The translations under genes and the position numbers were made by a program. From Pyrus communis (lineage: Eukaryota > Streptophyta > Magnoliopsida > Rosales > Rosaceae), in contig NC_084804.1 in the NCBI RefSeq assembly GCF_963583255.1, positions 31,536,953 to 31,600,952 of the forward strand: 64,000 nt of DNA. The letters are read 5' to 3'. The notes under the pieces were generated by a model, which was not told the DNA's origin, did not search any database, and was given only the letters and a program-made list of their open reading frames with translations. Below, one piece after another: positions 61,259 to 64,000 of the stretch. Position 1 is the first letter of the stretch, and each line of letters opens with the position of its first letter.

Positions 61259-63801
61259 TGTCACGCCCCGATCCCGACATAAGTCCAGGATCGACACGTG
61301 ACGTCTCCCAAATACTCGTATATCTCACATATCCCATCTCAGGAATACGGCAATCACAATTCGAGAATCAAATTGCAAAGAAAATTTTCATTTACTTTAT
61401 GGCTGCATCTAACCTCCTTGTTAGACTGCCTACGTACCTTCAATAGGGATCAAGTCATTCGTAGTTCACTCTCACAAAATCAGACATTTATTCCACTAAG
61501 TTCAAGTAGAAAAGCATAGTATTTCTCAATCATTCAATATAACCTGACAACATGTAATTCCTGGACTCATGCTACATAACCAATCCCCATGAAAACATGA
61601 TTCCTCTCCCATCCAACATACAAATCATTATATCTCATCATGATATCGCAATTCACAACACACATCATATTTAAGAACCGACGAAATACAAAACCATTCT
61701 CTAGCCGCATTAACTAATTGATTTGATCAAAGTAATAACAATCATTCCCATATCTTCTAAATTCACACCTTATGAAATCATAATCGAATCATAGAAATTC
61801 CCGAATGAGTAACTCAGACGTCCAACATCTTTTCTAACTCAATTCACAAGACTCTCGAAACCATTGACACAATATATATACATATATATATAACTAAGGC
61901 TAGAGTGACACAATTAGACCAAGCCTACTTCTCCAAACAATGGGATTTTAGGCCACTCCACGAAATTCAACAACCTTGGGTTCCGGACCACTCAACGGAA
62001 CCAAACCAAATATGATTGCCTAAAAATGTACCATGTACAACTAGTCATCATCACCTCTAGAATGCGTATGGTCCCCCATCGCAAATATACCAAGCAGGAC
62101 CATAGGCATAAACTCATCGTGCAGGCAGTGATCACCCATCGCAGATATACCAAGCATGATCACCCCTAAATACATATGGTCCCCCCATCGCGGATATACC
62201 AAGCAGGACCATCCATGTACCACAACTACGTGGTGCAATCTCATCATCACACATTAAACATATTTATACACATACATGCTATTGATTCCACATATCAACC
62301 AGCATCAAGTCAGATGGAGCACAACACAAGGAATTCCCTTAATTACTATTCCTACTATCAATCTAATAAAGTACCTAACTCATCTCCTAACTTCCATCTC
62401 CATCTCATGCTAGGTAATAGTGCCAAGTTCAAATAGGTATTCAGTTGGCAAGCATATCCAAATAATTATCAAACAATAATTTGCTCCCATAATTGTCATA
62501 ACATTCATCATAATTATCTCTCACATTATTAAAAAGTTAATTTAACACATATATATCACAAACATCATCAATACACAAGCCAATTCATAGTTAATTAGCA
62601 TAGGTCTATGACTAAATATATAAAATTCACATTTCAATGGAAATCATAATTATAAGACCAATTCATATTCACAAATGATACTAATATAAGAAATTAGGAT
62701 AATAATCATATTTCATATATTCAAGTCGCTAACAAACCAATATAGGCCTACTAGAGTTTCACTAGTAATTCCCTAAGGTCCGTAATCCATATCTACAATA
62801 GCATACTAAAATTTGGTGTCAATTCAATGGTAAGATCGTCAATTGTTAGAATATTCAAGTGGCGGACCTTATCGAAAATATACTCAACCAACAACATTTC
62901 ATAAATCGAATGCTATATATCGGAAAATTTGACTTTTTCCAAAAATTCTCAAATTTCACAAGAATGAAGATCTCAACAAGCAGAGTAAACTTTATACCTG
63001 AGGCGAAGGCCAATTTGGCTGGAAAACACCCCTAACTGACCACGAACCGCCGAAACCCCAAGGTGGGTGTTTTTCAATTCAGCTTCCTTGGTGTTCCAAC
63101 GCCCCTACAACTGATTGGGTCTTGCTCCTGGGTTCAAAAGAAGTTGATCAAGGGTGATGGTGAATGGTGACACTCATCGGAAGGACGAATCGCCGTCGAG
63201 AACCCCCGGGTTCTCCGGTGGAGTTCTACCCGAATTAGACCTTAAAAACCCTTGATTTTTGGTGGAGATAGAAGGAGGAAGGTAGTTGAGCAGGTTGCAA
63301 GTGAAGGAGATAAGAAAATCAATTGAGAAATGGTAGAAATTGGCCTGAAGTTGGCCGGTTTGAAAAATGGCTAGTGGAGTACATGGGTTCAAGAAATGGG
63401 GGAAAGAAAATGTCAACCTCCCCCTATTGGTCCTTTCTCATTCTCTAATAATCTGATTGGTCCCCCTTCACTTAACCTTTAACCCACATGTGGGAATTAA
63501 ATAATTTTCACAATCTATAGTTCACAACTTCAAATGTCCGTAACTATACCGTTATAATTCGAACTCATAAACAGCTTTCACCTATGCGTTCATGGGTTCG
63601 AGATCTATTCAACAATATAAATTGTGAACTCGAAAGGTCTACGGATTTTAAATAATTAATCTCCAAACTTCAAACTTCGTAACTAATTTAATTGAAATCT
63701 AATTTCAAATAAATCAATATACATTCTCGAAAAATAATATAAAATCTCAATAATACAAATACGTAGATTATAACAGTGAAATCCGAGAATGGGATTTCAC
63801 A
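61259..63801 (-). mobile_element. Solo-LTR-like element, copy C
   Basis: On the minus strand it starts TGTGAAATCCCATTCTCGG and ends GGGATCGGGGCGTGACA (TG...CA), 2543 bp. The outer 5-mers TTAAT (61254-61258) and TTAGT (63802-63806) match at four of five positions, consistent with an old target duplication. No domains inside. It shares ends with copy A and a 'gttgagtggtccggaa' motif with copy B, so the three belong to one LTR family. Confidence 0.7.
62070..62210. repeat. Three spaced hairpin-ended repeats in copy C
   Basis: Units at 62070-62102, 62130-62161 and about 62179-62210 share the core 'catcgc(a/g)gatataccaagca' and are bounded by complementary ends: ggtcc...ggacc in units 1 and 3, gatca...tgatc in unit 2. 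The ends change together. Confidence 0.85.
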
Positions 63802-64000
63802 TTAGTTCTATCTCCAGTCCCCCTTTATCCTATTCTTTAAAGAAAAATATCATTTACCCTATGTAATTTAGCCTATGTGCTTCTTACTCAAGAAAAGAAA
63901 AATAATTTTTTTTAAATCCACAATTAAATCACTATCTTTGCAATTAATTCCTTACTTTCAGTTGCGATTTTCCAATGAATGTCACCTTTGGTACGTTCTT
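63802..64000. other. Intergenic, no gene recognised
   Basis: AT-rich sequence to the window edge, no feature seen. Confidence 0.4.

Overview
The window is nuclear DNA from a flowering plant. It has intron-containing genes with GT-AG splice sites, CTn/TAn microsatellites, and dense LTR retrotransposons, LINE remnants and MITEs. A small MITE near 8.3 kb and the style of several LTRs resemble repeats I know from apple and pear, so Rosaceae (probably Maleae) is my best guess. That is recognition, not a database result.

Layout. (1) 1-9.3 kb is gene-free repeat DNA: a hAT-like element (1506-2603), a 2.2 kb solo-LTR-like insertion in a TA microsatellite (2749-4952), hAT-like and other MITEs, and the first half of a LINE remnant. 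(2) 9286-24708 is a 15.4 kb Ty3/gypsy element of the Tat type on the minus strand, with GGTGT target duplications, two ~1.13 kb LTRs, and gag, protease, RT, two RNase H domains and integrase. On the opposite strand, between integrase and the 3' LTR, lies a decayed plant-mobile-domain gene with its own TATA box and introns. A 1.8 kb solo LTR (GGGCA duplication) is nested in the integrase region. The LINE remnant resumes after the element. (3) 25.6-29.9 kb holds MITEs and the promoter and 5' UTR of a VND7-like NAC gene (coding 29906-31673). (4) 32356-37866 is a decayed Ty1/copia element on the minus strand. (5) 37.9-43.0 kb holds gypsy remnants and an LTR with its polypurine tract. (6) 43607-48961 is a TMEM41-like VTT/DedA-domain membrane protein with a LINE in intron 3. 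(7) 50196-53821 (minus) is a CPK4/CPK11-type calcium-dependent protein kinase with seven coding exons, flanked by two inverted relics of one copia family. (8) 56423-58821 (minus) is a stand-alone subtilase-propeptide-like (inhibitor I9) protein. (9) 59.1-60.9 kb is a Harbinger-like element with a broken ORF1, and 61259-63801 is another solo-LTR-like copy on the minus strand.

The four host genes have clean, in-frame exon structures (315, 276, 495 and 126 residues). The NAC, TMEM41-like and I9 genes match three neighbouring Arabidopsis loci (At1g71930, At1g71940, At1g71950), so this looks like an ancestral gene block enlarged by transposons. The CPK gene is extra relative to that block. The genes do not form one pathway: they are a xylem-vessel regulator, an ER/Golgi membrane protein, a calcium-signalling kinase and a secreted protease inhibitor. 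The least ordinary features are the antisense spliced gene inside the Tat element, the GC-AG intron of the NAC gene, and the triplicated palindromes in two solo-LTR-like copies.
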